Of a stretch of DNA of 64,000 nt, positions 1-11,727 are shown piece after piece. Each line of letters starts with the position of its first letter. Positions within the stretch are counted from its first letter, which is position 1. Below the pieces are notes generated by a model. That model was not told the origin of the DNA and searched no databases. It was given only the letters and a program-made list of their open reading frames with translations. Origin of the DNA: Eucommia ulmoides (Eukaryota; Streptophyta; Magnoliopsida; Garryales; Eucommiaceae). The position numbers and the translations under genes are program-made. The stretch is taken from assembly GCA_016647705.1 (NCBI GenBank), contig CM028338.1, forward strand, positions 12,802,240 through 12,866,239. The letters run 5' to 3'.

Positions 1-800
1 TATCGTGCTTAGATTTACATATCGAGAATACAGGGTTTAACGCTCGGAAGAGGTAACCCTGAATTCGGATTAGAATAAACAAACGCCACAATCCTATAAC
101 CCAGTTGGGATTTTGATTGTGGACAATCGATGACGTTGGGTCAAGACTCACGTGACCTAGAGTCGTGAATATGTTGAGGGGGACTTTGGCATTGACGCGA
201 AGTCATGTATTCTCTCGTCGTACACTCGGGAGAGATGACGGGGGAGTTTTGGAACTGAGATTGTCGATAGGGTAAACACAACACAACGATCCAATAACCT
301 GGGAGGGAGTTGGATTGTGTGCAATCAATGACGTTGGGGCGAGACTTACGCGACCTAGAGTTTTTAAGACGTTGAGGGGGACTTCAACATTGATTCGAAG
401 TTGCGTAATCCCCCGTCTTATACTCGGAGGAGGTGGCGAGAGAGTTTACGAACCGAGATTGTCGGATATGCCGAACACCGTTAATGTTAACTAAAATGAA
501 ATCAAACATATTTTAGTAAATAACATTAATCCCTAGGCAATCTACTCCCCTAAACAATCTAAAATTAGTATTTATAGTATAGTTAATTTAATTAGTATTT
601 TAGTTTAATATTAGTATTAAATTAAATTCCATTTTTGTCGCATAGATAAAATTAGGTTATGACAATCGCGATACTCGATAGTAATCTCAACCAATCCCTG
701 TGGATACGATACCCGACCGAAAGGTCCATTTTACTAAAATTTGATACGTACGCTTGCGGTAAAAGTGACAGCGCTTATTTATCGGCCACCATATTCCAAG
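1..800 (+). mobile_element. Athila-like LTR, 3' part (5' part outside window)
   Basis: This stretch is the distal part of a Gypsy/Athila-like LTR. It shares, in the same order, the blocks seen in the better-bounded copies at 34130-34820 and 38650-39408: a GTTGAGGGGGACTT block, an ACACTCGGGAGAGGT-type block, TTAATCCCTAGGCAAT, a TAGATAAAATTAGGTTATGACAA block, CAATCCCTGTGGATACGATA, and CTTGCGGTAAAAGT near the end. The LTR appears to stop near 800. The bases that follow (TGTTTTTGC) do not give a convincing tRNA-Asp primer site, so this may be a 3' or solo copy. A promoter function is not assumed. Confidence 0.75.
40..423 (+). repeat. Two tandem ~190-bp units inside the LTR
   Basis: Unit 1 (about 40-223) and unit 2 (about 224-423) each run from a CTCGG(A/G)AGAG block, through a row of ATAACC..GGATT(T/G)..TGTG(G/C)(A/C)AATC, GACGTTGGG, GACCTAGAGT and GAGGGGGACTT blocks, to the next CTCGG block. 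The same doubling is present at 34130-34500 and 38680-39060. The LTRs at 48370-48620 and 31770-31990 have a single unit. Confidence 0.7.
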
Positions 801-1680
801 TGTTTTTGCTAAATGTTGCAGATGTTGATCAGTGAGTTCAGAACTGGGAGCATCATAGAATTTCCAACACTATCATTTGGCATTGTTTGTGTAAAATCAA
901 ACAAAAAATAACTCTGATCCTTCCACTAATCTCACATTGAATTCTCAAAATCATTCGTCTTGATCTGCCGGTTCACCCTCATTTGATTGGCCGTCACAAT
1001 TCTCAAAGAGAGAACATCGGGTCAAACTAGACTAGATTATTGAACATTGTTTTGAATAATATTATATGGATTCGAAAAAATTAAGAATATTGAGCTACCA
1101 AATATTTTTGGTCTCCTCCTATTTAATCATATTAAATCTGAACATTTTACTCAACATCCAAGGTCTACAAAAACATTGACATAATTAAGGGAAAATTGTC
1201 TTTTACCCATCTCTATTTTGCCTAATTACAAAATTTTAAAAACTACACTTTACCTAGTTTTACTTTAAATAAATTGACAATCTATTTTTTTTTTTGTTTA
1301 AATTTATGGAATATGATTAAAAATAGATGGAATTAAGTTTTAGATCTAATTTTGGGATAAAATAGAGGAAATTGCCCCTTTATTGAAATTTAATTTAATT
1401 TTAATTAATGATAAAAAAAATTACATAAAAATTAAGATAAATGAAAAATTTCATCTATTTCATCCAAAAAATGGATAGAAAATTTGACTCTATCCATTAT
1501 TAAGCATGTTCTGTTATTTTAAATCGAAAAAAGTTAGTTTCTTACTTTTTTCAAATTAAAAGTAGGTAAAATGTAACTTTCTGAAGTAGAAGGGTGCAAA
1601 CTAATAATTAGGTAAAGTAGGAGGATAAAAAACAATATACCCTATAATTAAATAATAATATCACAATACCTTTTATAATT
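801..1680. other. AT-rich intergenic stretch, nothing recognised
   Basis: Low-complexity AT-rich sequence with many stop codons in all frames. I see no domain, LTR end or RNA gene. Confidence 0.5.
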
Positions 1681-1790
1681 TACTTGAGATTATTACTAGA
1701 AATAAATCAGTCTAGGATTGTCTATAGGGTTTATCTCCAACATACAATTGTTGGGGGTAATAAACAATCCTAGACGGGCTTGTTTTTAGT
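1681..1790. repeat. Head-to-head LTR ends (inverted repeat)
   Basis: The left arm ends in TCTCCAACA at 1742 and the right arm begins TGTTGGGGGTAAT at 1749, separated by TACAAT. Reading outwards from the centre, both arms carry ACAATCCTAGAC, so two termini of one LTR family face each other. The left arm also matches 57102-57164 (TACTTGAGATTATT ... TTGTCTATAGG ... CTCCAACA). Confidence 0.55.
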
Positions 1791-3840
1791 ATTAATGTCA
1801 ATTAAATAATAAGAGGTATTTTTATGTTATTCTTTTAATTGTATCAATGTTGTTGTAGACCTTGGATTTTGAGTAAGATGTCTTGCTATTTAATGTAATT
1901 AAATAGGAGGTTATCGAAGACACTTGGTAACTAGAAATTATAAATTGTTCTTAGTCGGTCTTGGATTGTTAAAAGGGTTTTAAACAATCTGGGATGGATT
2001 GATCCAATGTTTTTTATTTAAGAATGTTGAGTCTTAATCCATTAGTATGAGATACTAAAACATCTGCAATATGACTTAATAAGAGTAGTAAAAGACCAAA
2101 CATGATAATCTTTGATATCCTGTATAGTGATTTAGCTCAAGTCTAAATACGATATTTGAGGTATGATTGTACGTAAAATTTTGGACTTGAGTTACTGTAT
2201 ATTACACATGTGAGTTGCTATATTTTGATAATACTGAGTGTTGTTCTCTAGTCACGAGCATTTAAAGGTATTCATTAGATATACTAGGACATACATGTGA
2301 ATATACGAGCATGCAAGAAATTATATTTCATTCTTAGCAGAAAGAGACGTGACTCATGTGATTCAGTTTAATATAATTTGTCAAAGCCGCTAGCCAAAAT
2401 AGTGTGATTATTGATGAGATTCCAATCGATATCACAAGAATTATTTATTAATAAACTACATTTGGTTGGACTAGGGTTTTTGACTTTAGCATATCATGTT
2501 GGTCCTTTCGGTTACATAGATAATGAGATTGTGAAATATAATTATTATACCTTCTTGGTTAAATTCCTACGAATTAGACATGACTGTGATATATGGGTAG
2601 ACACGACTCATAATCGAAGAAAATTCTTAATAGAAGAGAAATATTTTATTTTGGAATGGAAAAATTGGAATATTTTAAATTTTTATTGATTAATTGATTA
2701 GTAAATTAATTAATTAATTTTACCATCGAGCTTTTGATATAAACCTAATGAGTCACACAAAATACATAATTAGTACTAGAAGAGTCCTTGAGAAATAAAC
2801 AGATTGCAATGCTAATTTAAAGAAATCTTGGGACCAAATCGCAAACATAAAAAAGAGGGGATACAAAACCCTAGACAGTCTATATAAGGTGAAAGAATAA
2901 TAGTGGCCACCCACCAAAAAGAAATTCTTCCATACGGTTTTGACCACTCTTCTTTGTTCTCTCTTAATTAATTATCTTATTTTGTTTATGAGATTACATT
3001 TTTCGATTTCACTTATTGATTTGAATCTTACTACCCCTTGATTCTAATCAGAGCTATCCTATAGTCTTGGTGTTATATCTAATCGTTAGAAATCTTAATA
3101 ACATTTTTTTAGAGATCCTTTATGTGGATACTATTAAACGTGAGACATCTGGGTTACTTATGAGAGAATCAAACCTCTAGAATTGATTTTGTTCGTGTTT
3201 AGATGCTCTCGGAAGAGCCTACTCAGATCACACCTAGGGAACTACCAACATTAAGCCTGAAATGCAAAAGGAGGTAATATTTATATTAAATGTGATTTAA
3301 TAATTCCTAATTTATTATTTTAATGTTTAAACAATCAGGTATGACTTTAAGAAATTGAATATTAATTTGTGATTAATTCTTTTAATTATTCCGTTGCATA
3401 AATTTGATAGTTGAAAAAGAAATTTATTGTGTAGTTCTTTAAAGATGGATAAATTGTAGAAAAGACCTTTAACTTAAATAATTAAGTTTATAGTCCTTGA
3501 AGAAACTTTAGAAAAAGTCCTCAATAAATACCCTCCTTATTTATTCTTATTTACAAAATTCAAAATGTGCCATTTTGACATTTGTGTAAATAGTCACTCA
3601 ATATTTTCAATTTACTCAATTCCATCTTCACTCAATTTTCACTCAAATATTTTGAGTGAATGTTTACTCAATATTTCATAACATTATTTCAGTTCGTTCA
3701 GATCCATGTTCACTTAAAAATTTTAGAACAATTGTTTACTCAACCTTTACTCAATACTTTACTCAACGAAAATAGTTTACATATTTATGTCAACATTCAC
3801 GTATCGTATTCAAACTTAGAAATAAAACATTCACGTTAAT
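1791..3840. other. AT-rich sequence, possible eroded retroelement
   Basis: No intact coding region. The short reading frames at 2411-2689 (+) and 2753-2947 (-) show no recognisable domain. ATCAGAGCT at 3049 resembles the core of an initiator-tRNA-Met primer site, but its flanks do not support a call. From 3590 to 3790 there are many copies of a TTTACTCAAT-like motif. Confidence 0.4.
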
Positions 3841-6124
3841 TATTGATTCTGAGATTTTGATGGACAATTAAGTGTTGATATTTTTGGTGGAATTAACAAG
3901 TTTATTGAGTGTCTCAGTATAAAAGTTCAATTATTGATGTTATCATGAAGTAACTGTTAAGGATGCAAAGAGATAGAATTTAGGTGAAAATAACTCTAGT
4001 CATTTTTTACTCTTAATTTATTCCAATTAGGATCACACACGACACAAAAATGATTTATATTTATGTGTGTTTTTATATGGATTTGAATTAGTTCATATAT
4101 TTGCTCCAATGTGAAATTAAAAAAGAAAAATTGATCTAAGAAAGATTAGTATTTAAAATTGATTAATAGTGTCAATTATGTTAACCGAGAAACAAAATCG
4201 GTTAAAGGATCGAAAACGTTAAAGATTGGAGTTGAAATTAATTAAGGAAAAATATTCCAACAATGATCGGTCAACCGACCGTGAATGATCGATTAACCGA
4301 TGGGTATAGGCTGGGAATTGGAGAAGTATTTAAATCGATCGGTCAACCGATGGCTGATAAGTGAACTCTCTGAATCGATCGATTAACTGACCATCGAAGA
4401 TCGGTCAATTGACCAAGGACAAAAAATGGCGTGAGGAGCATCCTGAATAGATCGGTCAACAGACCCATAGGGGATCGGTCAATCAATCATCGTTTGAGAA
4501 TGGCTTGGCTAGCACCTTGCATCAATCGGTTAATCGATGGGTAGAGGCTGGTCAACCGACTGTGCTGTTTCAGATTCTGAGGGATTTTGGGATTTCATCC
4601 AAAACTAGCTGTTAACTAGCCGTTTTTTGGCTGATCTTTTGGAGATATCTTAGGGATTTGAACATATTATAGATATATTACTTCTATTTGAATATCCCTA
4701 TAAATATGATACATGGAATTAAAGTGTTTCTCAAATTGGTATATTTAATACTTCCTATTTAGTTTAATTTGAGATTGAGAAATATTTGGGAGACTTAATT
4801 GAATACTTTAAAAGCTATATTTGAGTGAAATTGACTAGGATTAATTGGTGTTGATATATGAGTTGATATGTGCATTTACTTGTCATACCATGCGGGGACT
4901 AGCCGTTGGAGGGCCTATTTCAAATTGGTTTAAATAGACCTGCATTTTTTATATATCGAAATATCATTCTATCAAGAAATTTTAGTTTGTGTGCTTTCTA
5001 AGATTTTTTATTCTGAGATTATTGTGAGATCATTCTTGAGAAAAGTTCTTGAGAATAAGTGTTGATTATTTTGGCGTCACCGATCTAAGATTTGTTGTGA
5101 GTCAATTTTTATTCCTTCAGTGATATCCTAGTGAGATCCTTCCAAGCTTTCATTATTTATTGTGATTATAGACATTATTCTTCTTGCTTGGATTTTAAAT
5201 CTTGTGAAATCGTTTTTGAACTTTAAGGTGAATAAAAATTATTTTAAAATGATTTTTTTTGGTATTCTAATTACGAGCTTGATTATGTGCTACCCGCTTA
5301 TTTTTATAATCAGATTTTAAATTCTCTACTTAATTCTATCACCATTATTTATCAGGACATTAATTGGGTATAAATATAATTGAGGTAGTAGAAGGTCTGA
5401 GTGGAAAGAAACTTATCGATTTATTGTAATTTGTGAGTTTTGTGTAGATCAGATATCATTGAGAATATCTAATTAGGGGTAGCTGAGTTTCAATCTCTTC
5501 CCGGTAAAGAGATTGATGTTTGATCTTTACCTTAGGCATAAAAACGTTAGGTTACTCTTTTCCGTAAAAGGAGATAGGTGTTAATTCTTCCTGAATATAA
5601 TTACTTTGTGTGATTTGTAATAGTACCATTGTTACCAGTGAAAAGAATACTTGGAGTGATTTTGGTGAGGTTTGATTCTTAGCCTAAGTATAAAAGAATT
5701 AGGTTAGTCTTTAACCTGTTAAAAAGATAGAGGTTCTTCCTTAGCCTGCGAAAAGGAAATTTTAAAGGTTAATTCAGAGCCTGTGAAAAGAATCATTGTG
5801 TAAAGGTTTGGTTCCTACATGTTTAAAGAAATCTTAGTGGTTTAGTGGGTGCAACTCTTCGTGGGGCTCGGAGGACTGGATTAACCAAGAGTAGCTTGGT
5901 GAACTAGTATACATTGTAGTGAACTGCATTGTTACTTTCTTTATTTCTTGTTGTTTAGGTATGCACCTAGAGTTAATCACACTTATCCGCTTCTATATAA
6001 AGATAATAATTAATTTAGGATTATATTATTTATTTAAAAAATTTAAGTGTTGAAAGATAGTTATTTACTTTAATTTTATAATTACCCAATTCACCCCCCT
6101 CTTGGGTATATCATTGGGCCAACA
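3841..6124 (+). mobile_element. Ty1/copia SIRE-like long LTR (~2.28 kb)
   Basis: The 5' end (TATTGATTCT, a mutated TGTTGAATCT) matches the outer ends of the copies at 18813 and 54245. The 3' end reads CACCCCCCTCTTGGGT ... GGGCCAACA and is followed at once by an initiator-Met primer site, so this is a 5' LTR. A run of ATCGGTCAACCGA-type motifs lies at 4259-4570. The ends of the homologous copies agree with a length of 2.1-2.3 kb. The SIRE/Maximus assignment is an inference from LTR length and from the GGGAGAT|TGTTGAAC junction seen at 54245. Confidence 0.75.
4259..4570 (+). repeat. Array of ATCGGTCAACCGAT-like palindromic motifs
   Basis: About eight irregularly spaced copies of a partly self-complementary motif, for example GATCGGTCAACCGACC, GATCGATTAACCGATGG, GATCGGTCAATTGACC and ATCGGTTAATCGATGG. 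Equivalent arrays occur in the minus-strand copies at 18100-18380 and 53625-53900, and in the fragment at 23975-24075. Confidence 0.75.
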
Positions 6125-6126
6125 AT

Positions 6127-6144
6127 TGATATCAGAGCTGGTTT
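6127..6144 (+). other. Primer binding site (initiator tRNA-Met type)
   Basis: TGATATCAGAGCTGGTTT lies three bases after the LTR end. It differs at a few positions from the usual plant copia site TGGTATCAGAGC. This fixes the LTR boundary at 6124 and the element's plus orientation. Confidence 0.7.
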
Positions 6145-6379
6145 TAACTCATTAAGCTTAACATCCTAGTTAAATCGATCACGTGCACACACCGTAGATG
6201 ATATTTTTTGTGTATCCTCTCTTGATGGTTATAGATCATCAAAAGATTAAAAAATTATTTAAATTGGTTTATATGATAAAAATTTCTTGGAATTGATTAG
6301 TGGTCATACATGATAACAGATAAATATATGTTTACTTGATCTCTAATAATGATTTTCTTCCAAGCATGTTTCAAATAGT
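6145..6379 (+). mobile_element. Copia leader remnant
   Basis: A short AT-rich leader after the primer site, cut off where the minus-strand Athila-like internal region begins. No coding is seen. Confidence 0.4.
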
Positions 6380-7802
6380 TTCAGGTTATAATTCAAGGAG
6401 AAACGAATATTTCTTGTCCTCAAGGAAAAACACACACACAAGAAAACAAACTACTACAACTAATTAATGAACTACAATACTAAAAATGAAAAACACAAAC
6501 AAACTAAAAAACCACAACGTGTGAGTTTTGAATTTAATCTAACCGGCTAGAAAGTTTTCCCTCATTGGCCCCCAATCCTATCGAGTTCAAGAGTAAAATG
6601 CACCATGTGGTGTTCTAGAATTTCAACATTCGATAATAGTAAGCACCATTCTAGATCCTGTCAAAGTTGTGTGCGAAAACTCAATTATACAAATATCCAC
6701 CGATTGGATTGGATTATCCACCAATAAAGCTCAAGACTAAAACCAACAAGGTATAGGAAATCCATAAGCCTCAATAGGGATTGGTTTAGTGTTTGGAAAA
6801 TGGCCAAGGGTATATTTGGAATATAAAACAGGTGAACGTCATTTACTTAACGATACCCCAGGCACAACGCTTTGAACTCAAACACTCTCAAAACCCCCAA
6901 AGATCAAGTTAAAACGACCCTGAACAAACATTGAAGAATGTTGTACTCACTTGTAAAAATAAAGAAAAATAAAATTGTATATACACTTTTTTAAATATCA
7001 AACACACCCCCAAACTTATTTGATTTTCACAATTTCACGGGTGTGGGAAATACGAAATAAAAATGATAAGTGAGTACTCGAATATCGAACCAATCAATAG
7101 TTCACCCAAAATCCAACCGCTCACTTCAAGTTGCGTAAATAAACGCTAATTTGATTTCACTCAAATTTGTGCCTTAGGTTAAACGATATAGGTTTGGAAA
7201 GAATTCAATTGGCTAGGGTATTAGTTACGTGTTCAGAATTAAACGGCTTTAAGGTTTCGACAGGTAACGAGGGATAAACATATAACAAGGTAAGCTTCAA
7301 AGGCTCAAGTGACCAAAATGAATGCCTAAATCATATCTCCTGAACTACCTCGCCTAGGATTTCACCTTGAATTTTCCCCAAATTAGGTTCTAGAATCCTT
7401 ATTGTCATGAACTTGACTAACAGATAATCGTTTTCAAATCAATTGGATAGTTATACATTGAGTTTATGTGCTCATGCAAGTAGGATCCACAATAACTTTT
7501 ACTAAAACGTAATGTCAAGCACACAGAACGCACATGAATGAGCATTACGCTCAATCTCAATAAACAACTAGAGAATAGACTTATCATCGAGTAATGGCCC
7601 AGATGAAGTACGAAACTCAACACAAAACCACAACAACTAACCTAAACCAACATGTATACACTTAAACAATAAAACATAACTAACAACTAAAACAAATATT
7701 AAACATACTACATATCAGCCCCGAACTTAAAATGGGCAGTGTCCACATTGACCCATCAGCGATCCCAATGAAAGCATATAGCATGATAATGAAGATGGGG
7801 GT

Positions 7803-7988
7803 TTAGAACACGTCCCTGGGAGGCGAGACAAACTCGCCTTCAAATAAATTCGGCGGTAATGGATCTAATTTATTTTTGACTTGGGTTGTCTCCCAAGAAG
7901 CACGTGGTTTATTGTCCTCAGCCCGACATGGAGAAGTGCTCGTCAAAGAGTAGCTTCCGCCCATAATAAGTGTCATACAACACCACAT
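7803..7988 (-). pseudogene. Conserved C-terminal tail of the gag relic and following UTR
   Basis: The minus strand encodes a tail with NQDPYVVLYDTYYGR around 7965-8010, followed by LLFDEHFSMSG. The plus copy has NQDPSIVLYDTYYK at 49878-49920. After the tail comes the Athila-type 3' UTR. Matching tails in two independent copies suggest that the ancestral open frame ended here, without pol. Confidence 0.55.
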
Positions 7989-8142
7989 ACGGGTCTTGGT
8001 TCATAACTCCTTCAAGACTGGTGAGATTTGGCTCTGTTCGGCTTAACCTCTCAACAAGATTCTTCACCTACTTATGTGCTTAGTTGGCATGAAAGTACGT
8101 TACAGATGGCGGCAAAGGACAAGTAAGCCACATCAGATCCTA

Positions 8143-8874
8143 TTAAATGTGATCGTCTTGGATCGGTGGTGGCATCACAATGTAGATCTCCAATGGTGAA
8201 GAATCAAAATCGTCGATCCATGCTTGGGTTTCCGTCTCATTCGATTCGTCGCTATTGAATTCACCCAAGCTCCTTCCGCTCATTTCCAATTCCTCCCAGT
8301 GGGTTTCACAAATAAATGTGGCTTGTTCGTCTCTCAGTGCCACCATTTTTGACTCGGCCTCAATAAAGTAGATTAGCTGACTAATTTACGTATGAAGAGA
8401 TGTTACGATTACATCGATTTTAGTGCAGACTATCTCGATATTGTCAAGATGATCCTCGTTCTTATTGATCCAGTCATTTGTCGCTCTCCAAAAAGCTTGA
8501 GTCTCCCCCATAACTACAACAAATATTTTCTCCAGGGGGGAAGACTCCACATCTTGAGCGGAAGTGTCAATCCATGGCACTGTGGTAGTGAAACTGTCCC
8601 CCAAGCTTTGGTAGCCTATTGAAAATTCCAATAGTGATAATCATAACCGGCTATATCTTCCAACAACCAATAGGCTTCATCCGCGGCCTCTTTCAACCCA
8701 ATTTCTAGTTATGGCTAATAACCCATCGAGGAAGTTCAATAGTTGACATTTCCTCGGGAAATGATGGTTCAGAAATCGGAATAACAATTCCTTGTATCTA
8801 TCCAAAGCACAGTAAAATGGCTCGGAATCCCGTTGGAAGAAATGCAAAAGTACATGTTGATCTAACATCTTCAA
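8143..8874 (-). pseudogene. Athila-like gag relic, pol-less
   Basis: Minus-strand translation starts near the primer site with MLDQHVLLHFFQRDSEPFY, then CALDRYKELLFRFLNHHFP and NFLDGLLAITRNWVE. That pattern resembles the Gypsy/Athila gag core (FY..WERFK.LL..CPHHG .. FY.GL...TR). Further on come TPWIDTSAQDVESSP-like residues, a helical stretch (ETQAFWRATNDWINKNEDHLDNIE) and MVALRDEQATFICETHWEELE. Frame changes and stops break it. The same string of segments occurs in the plus copy at 49057-49923. Retrotransposon capsid origin is well supported; present function is not expected. Confidence 0.65.
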
Positions 8875-8991
8875 GTACCCTGCAGGAAAAACAAAAACAA
8901 AACTAGAAAGAAAAAAACTATAAACAAAAGAAATGCCTAAATTAAAATTAAGTTATTTACTAAAAATATCAGCAACAATCTAAAAACCAAT

Positions 8992-9008
8992 CCTCGGCAA
9001 CGGCACCA
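8992..9008 (-). other. Primer binding site (tRNA-Asp type)
   Basis: The minus strand reads TGGTGCCGTTGCCGAGG, close to the tRNA-Asp-complementary site TGGCGCCGTTGCCGGGG typical of Athila. It lies directly inside the LTR end at 9015. Confidence 0.75.
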
Positions 9009-9378
9009 AAAACTTGGCAGTGGGTAGATACGTTGCTACATTCACCGCAAGTGTACGGGTCAAGTTTTAGTATAAATTGGAAGAGTAAGGGTTGTCGTAT
9101 CCACAGGGATTGGCTGAGATTATCGTCGAGTACCATAATTATCATAACCTAACTTTATTTAGGCGATAAAAATAGTTCATAATTAATTAATACTAAACTA
9201 AAATACTAATTTATCTAATTAAACTAATATTACTAATATAAACGTTTATGAGAGTAAATTGTTAAGGGATTAATTTCATCCACTTAAACGTGTTCGTTTT
9301 CGTCTAGTTTACATTAACGGCGTTCATCCTATCCGACAATCTCGGTATCGAAATCTCACTCACTACCTCTCCTGAGTG

Positions 9379-9383
9379 TAAAG
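9379..9383. repeat. Target-site duplication TAAAG (left)
   Basis: Five-base direct repeat, paired with 12319-12323, flanking the solo LTR 9384-12318. Confidence 0.85.
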
Positions 9384-9860
9384 TGTCATACCCCACCCCA
9401 GACACCCATCACCCTGGGGCCGGCATGACGTCGACATGACCTCACTTGGATGCCAAAACAATTAGGAAACGACAAGTACATACATAAATACACAATCACC
9501 AAATCAGGACATAAATATATATACACTCTCTAATTTGGGGACACACCCATCTCTACAAAATTATAATAAAAACAAAGATAAAAAAATCATGAACCTCTCA
9601 TAGGTTCGCCTCAACCAGCACCTCCCAAAATACTCCCTCACTACTGCATCGCCAGACTCTACCTAGTGCTAGTAGGGGACCGACTCCTAACTGCTGTACC
9701 TGCGAGTGTATTGCCTTCTTAATAAAAACATTTTAGATGGATCAAACATAAAACATATAACATCATATATCAAATAAAAAATCTCATAATATATAAATGT
9801 CTCATTCCACAAGGAAAAATACTTTTTTTCTTTCTTTATTCCTGTCACCATAAAATCAAC

Positions 9861-9882
9861 ATATATATATATATATATATAT
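9861..9882. repeat. (AT)11 microsatellite
   Basis: Uninterrupted AT dinucleotide run in the solo LTR. Confidence 0.95.
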
Positions 9883-10478
9883 ACATATCACATCCCAACT
9901 GAGTAATGGAAATCAACCAGAATAATTTAACTAACCATATAGTATAATGAAATCAGAACATACCAATCCAGTATAAAAGAATATGTATAAATGTACTTAT
10001 CCCAATCACCATATACGACACCACACCACAACACACCACAGCTAGCCATGTGATCATTTTAACCTCATGATTAGGAGTTGCAATGGTACCGTACTACCCG
10101 TAAAATATGTCTTCCTAGCGGGACATAACAATGCTCTGCTGGACTATGCCAAGCAGGTGAATATCCAACACCAATCTCCACCTCACCTCGTCAGCAACAA
10201 CTCATCTCCACCTCAAGCACAACAACAACAACTTAATAGCATCGTAAAATCAATGACAATATCGTCAAACTACAAATCAATAACATCAATCTCTATCTCC
10301 AAAATCGATTTTAATCCAAATATAATTTTTCCACCATCTTTTAAAACCAACTAGATTTAACAAATCATTTATTTCCACTTTTATTTAAAAACCAGCGAAA
10401 ACCATATTTTCAAATCACCCAAATCCGTTTGATCCATATAAGTTATAAATTCATCCAGTTTTTAAGTAAACACATTTT

Positions 10479-10483
<5 letters not shown>

Positions 10484-10514
<31 letters not shown>
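10484..10514. repeat. (AT)n microsatellite
   Basis: Uninterrupted AT run of about 15 units in the solo LTR. Confidence 0.95.
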
Positions 10515-10519
<5 letters not shown>

Positions 10520-11689
10520 GAAAATAGATTTACTAGAAGACAGTACACTCACCTGGTGATCTGCTCCCAAAAGCCTTTATCGACTATACTCTACCGTTCC
10601 TCAGGTGCCTGCGAACCTATTACTGACATGGCCTAAATTAATATTTTAGATAAAAATGACCTAATCATGCAAACGCAAGCCCTACGTTTCATTATTTCCC
10701 CATCTCCACATTTTATTATGTAAAATTATTATTCGGTTAATTTTTCATTTTCAATAAAAATTTCTACATAAAATTTGTAATATGAACAGTCCCAAATTTA
10801 TCATTCCGGTTACAAATTTTTTATGCTAGAATTTAATTTAACAAAACTAAAATAAACTTAACGAAAAACGTTACCCATTTTGAGTCGTTCATGGGCCGTG
10901 AGACGAATTTTGAATTTGTTGGGGTTATTTGTGTAGTTTCTTATTTTTTTTCTTCTTTTTCCCCTTCTTCTTTCTTTTTCTTTTTCTGTTCTGTTTCCTA
11001 TTTTTCTGTTCCACTTCAATTCTAGCCGGCGCTTCCTCTCTCTTCTTACTGTTGCCGACTGCCGGCGACCTCACACCCACACACTCTGCTGGCACCCAAT
11101 CAGCTGAACATACACGCACACGCTCACAACTACAACCAGTCCTACAGACAACGCCGACCGACCGACGACCCTCACCGATGTACACTGTCGATGATGGCTT
11201 GCACATGCAATTACCAAAAAAACGGCGACAATCGCACACGCATACACCCTCGATCAAACACACCCACAAACCTCACACATACATAGGTCCGATCACATGC
11301 ACATAACAAAACACACATACACACACAAACACCGGACTGAAATAGAATAGAGCACGCACGACAATCCTACACATATGCACACGATGAACAGGACATGGCA
11401 ACCCACCGGCGACACACCCCTCGATGATCACCGATCACCTCCATCGTCTGCACACGCATACAATTACTACCGACAGGACACACACAGACCCCCTTACCAT
11501 TTTCGATCACACTTCCATCACCGGCGATCGACACCCCATGCATCACCGGACCGAACGACCACTGCCAACGACGACACACACACTCAGTGGCATACCGTAG
11601 CCGCATGCAACTCGCACCACCGCCATCGCCATTAATCGACCCACTTCTCTCTCTCTTCGTCTCTATTCTGGATGGGTTCTTACCGACAC

Positions 11690-11690
<1 letters not shown>

Positions 11691-11724
<34 letters not shown>
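11691..11724. repeat. (AC)17 microsatellite
   Basis: Pure AC run at the end of a CA-rich stretch of the solo LTR. Confidence 0.95.

Positions 11725-11727
<3 letters not shown>

Larger units (their letters stand above)
6380..9014 (-). mobile_element. Athila-like element, internal region (3' UTR, gag relic, primer site)
   Basis: On the minus strand this runs from the primer site (8992-9008) through a gag relic (8143-8874) to a long untranslated 3' part. That part matches 49930-50950 and 36060-37500 block by block: a GGGAGG-type repeat near 7890 (broken here as CTTGGGTTGTCTCCCAAG), a GGCGAG..CTCGCC block at 7820-7840, and CACCCCCAAACTTATTTGATT at 7006-7026. No protease, reverse transcriptase or integrase is seen, so the copy lacks pol. 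The 3' LTR is missing; copia sequence abuts at about 6380. Confidence 0.7.

Noticed and set aside
2411-2689. 92-residue plus frame as a gene
   Set aside because: AT-rich, no recognisable domain, no promoter or splice context; consistent with chance.
3049-3060. Copia primer binding site
   Set aside because: Only ATCAGAGCT is present, with no LTR end before it; could be chance.
4259-4570. CRISPR-like array
   Set aside because: Motifs are short, diverged and unequally spaced, in a eukaryotic LTR. No CRISPR biology is involved.
8392-8622. 76-residue plus frame
   Set aside because: Antisense to the minus-strand gag relic.
10925-11306. Overlapping open frames on both strands (114 and 125 residues)
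   Set aside because: They are low-complexity (Phe-rich or Lys-rich at one end, His/Thr-rich elsewhere), lie in a CA-rich part of a solo LTR and have no recognisable domain.
11367-11720. Minus-strand 117-residue frame
   Set aside because: Starts in an (AC)n microsatellite (Cys-Val run) and lies in the same solo LTR.
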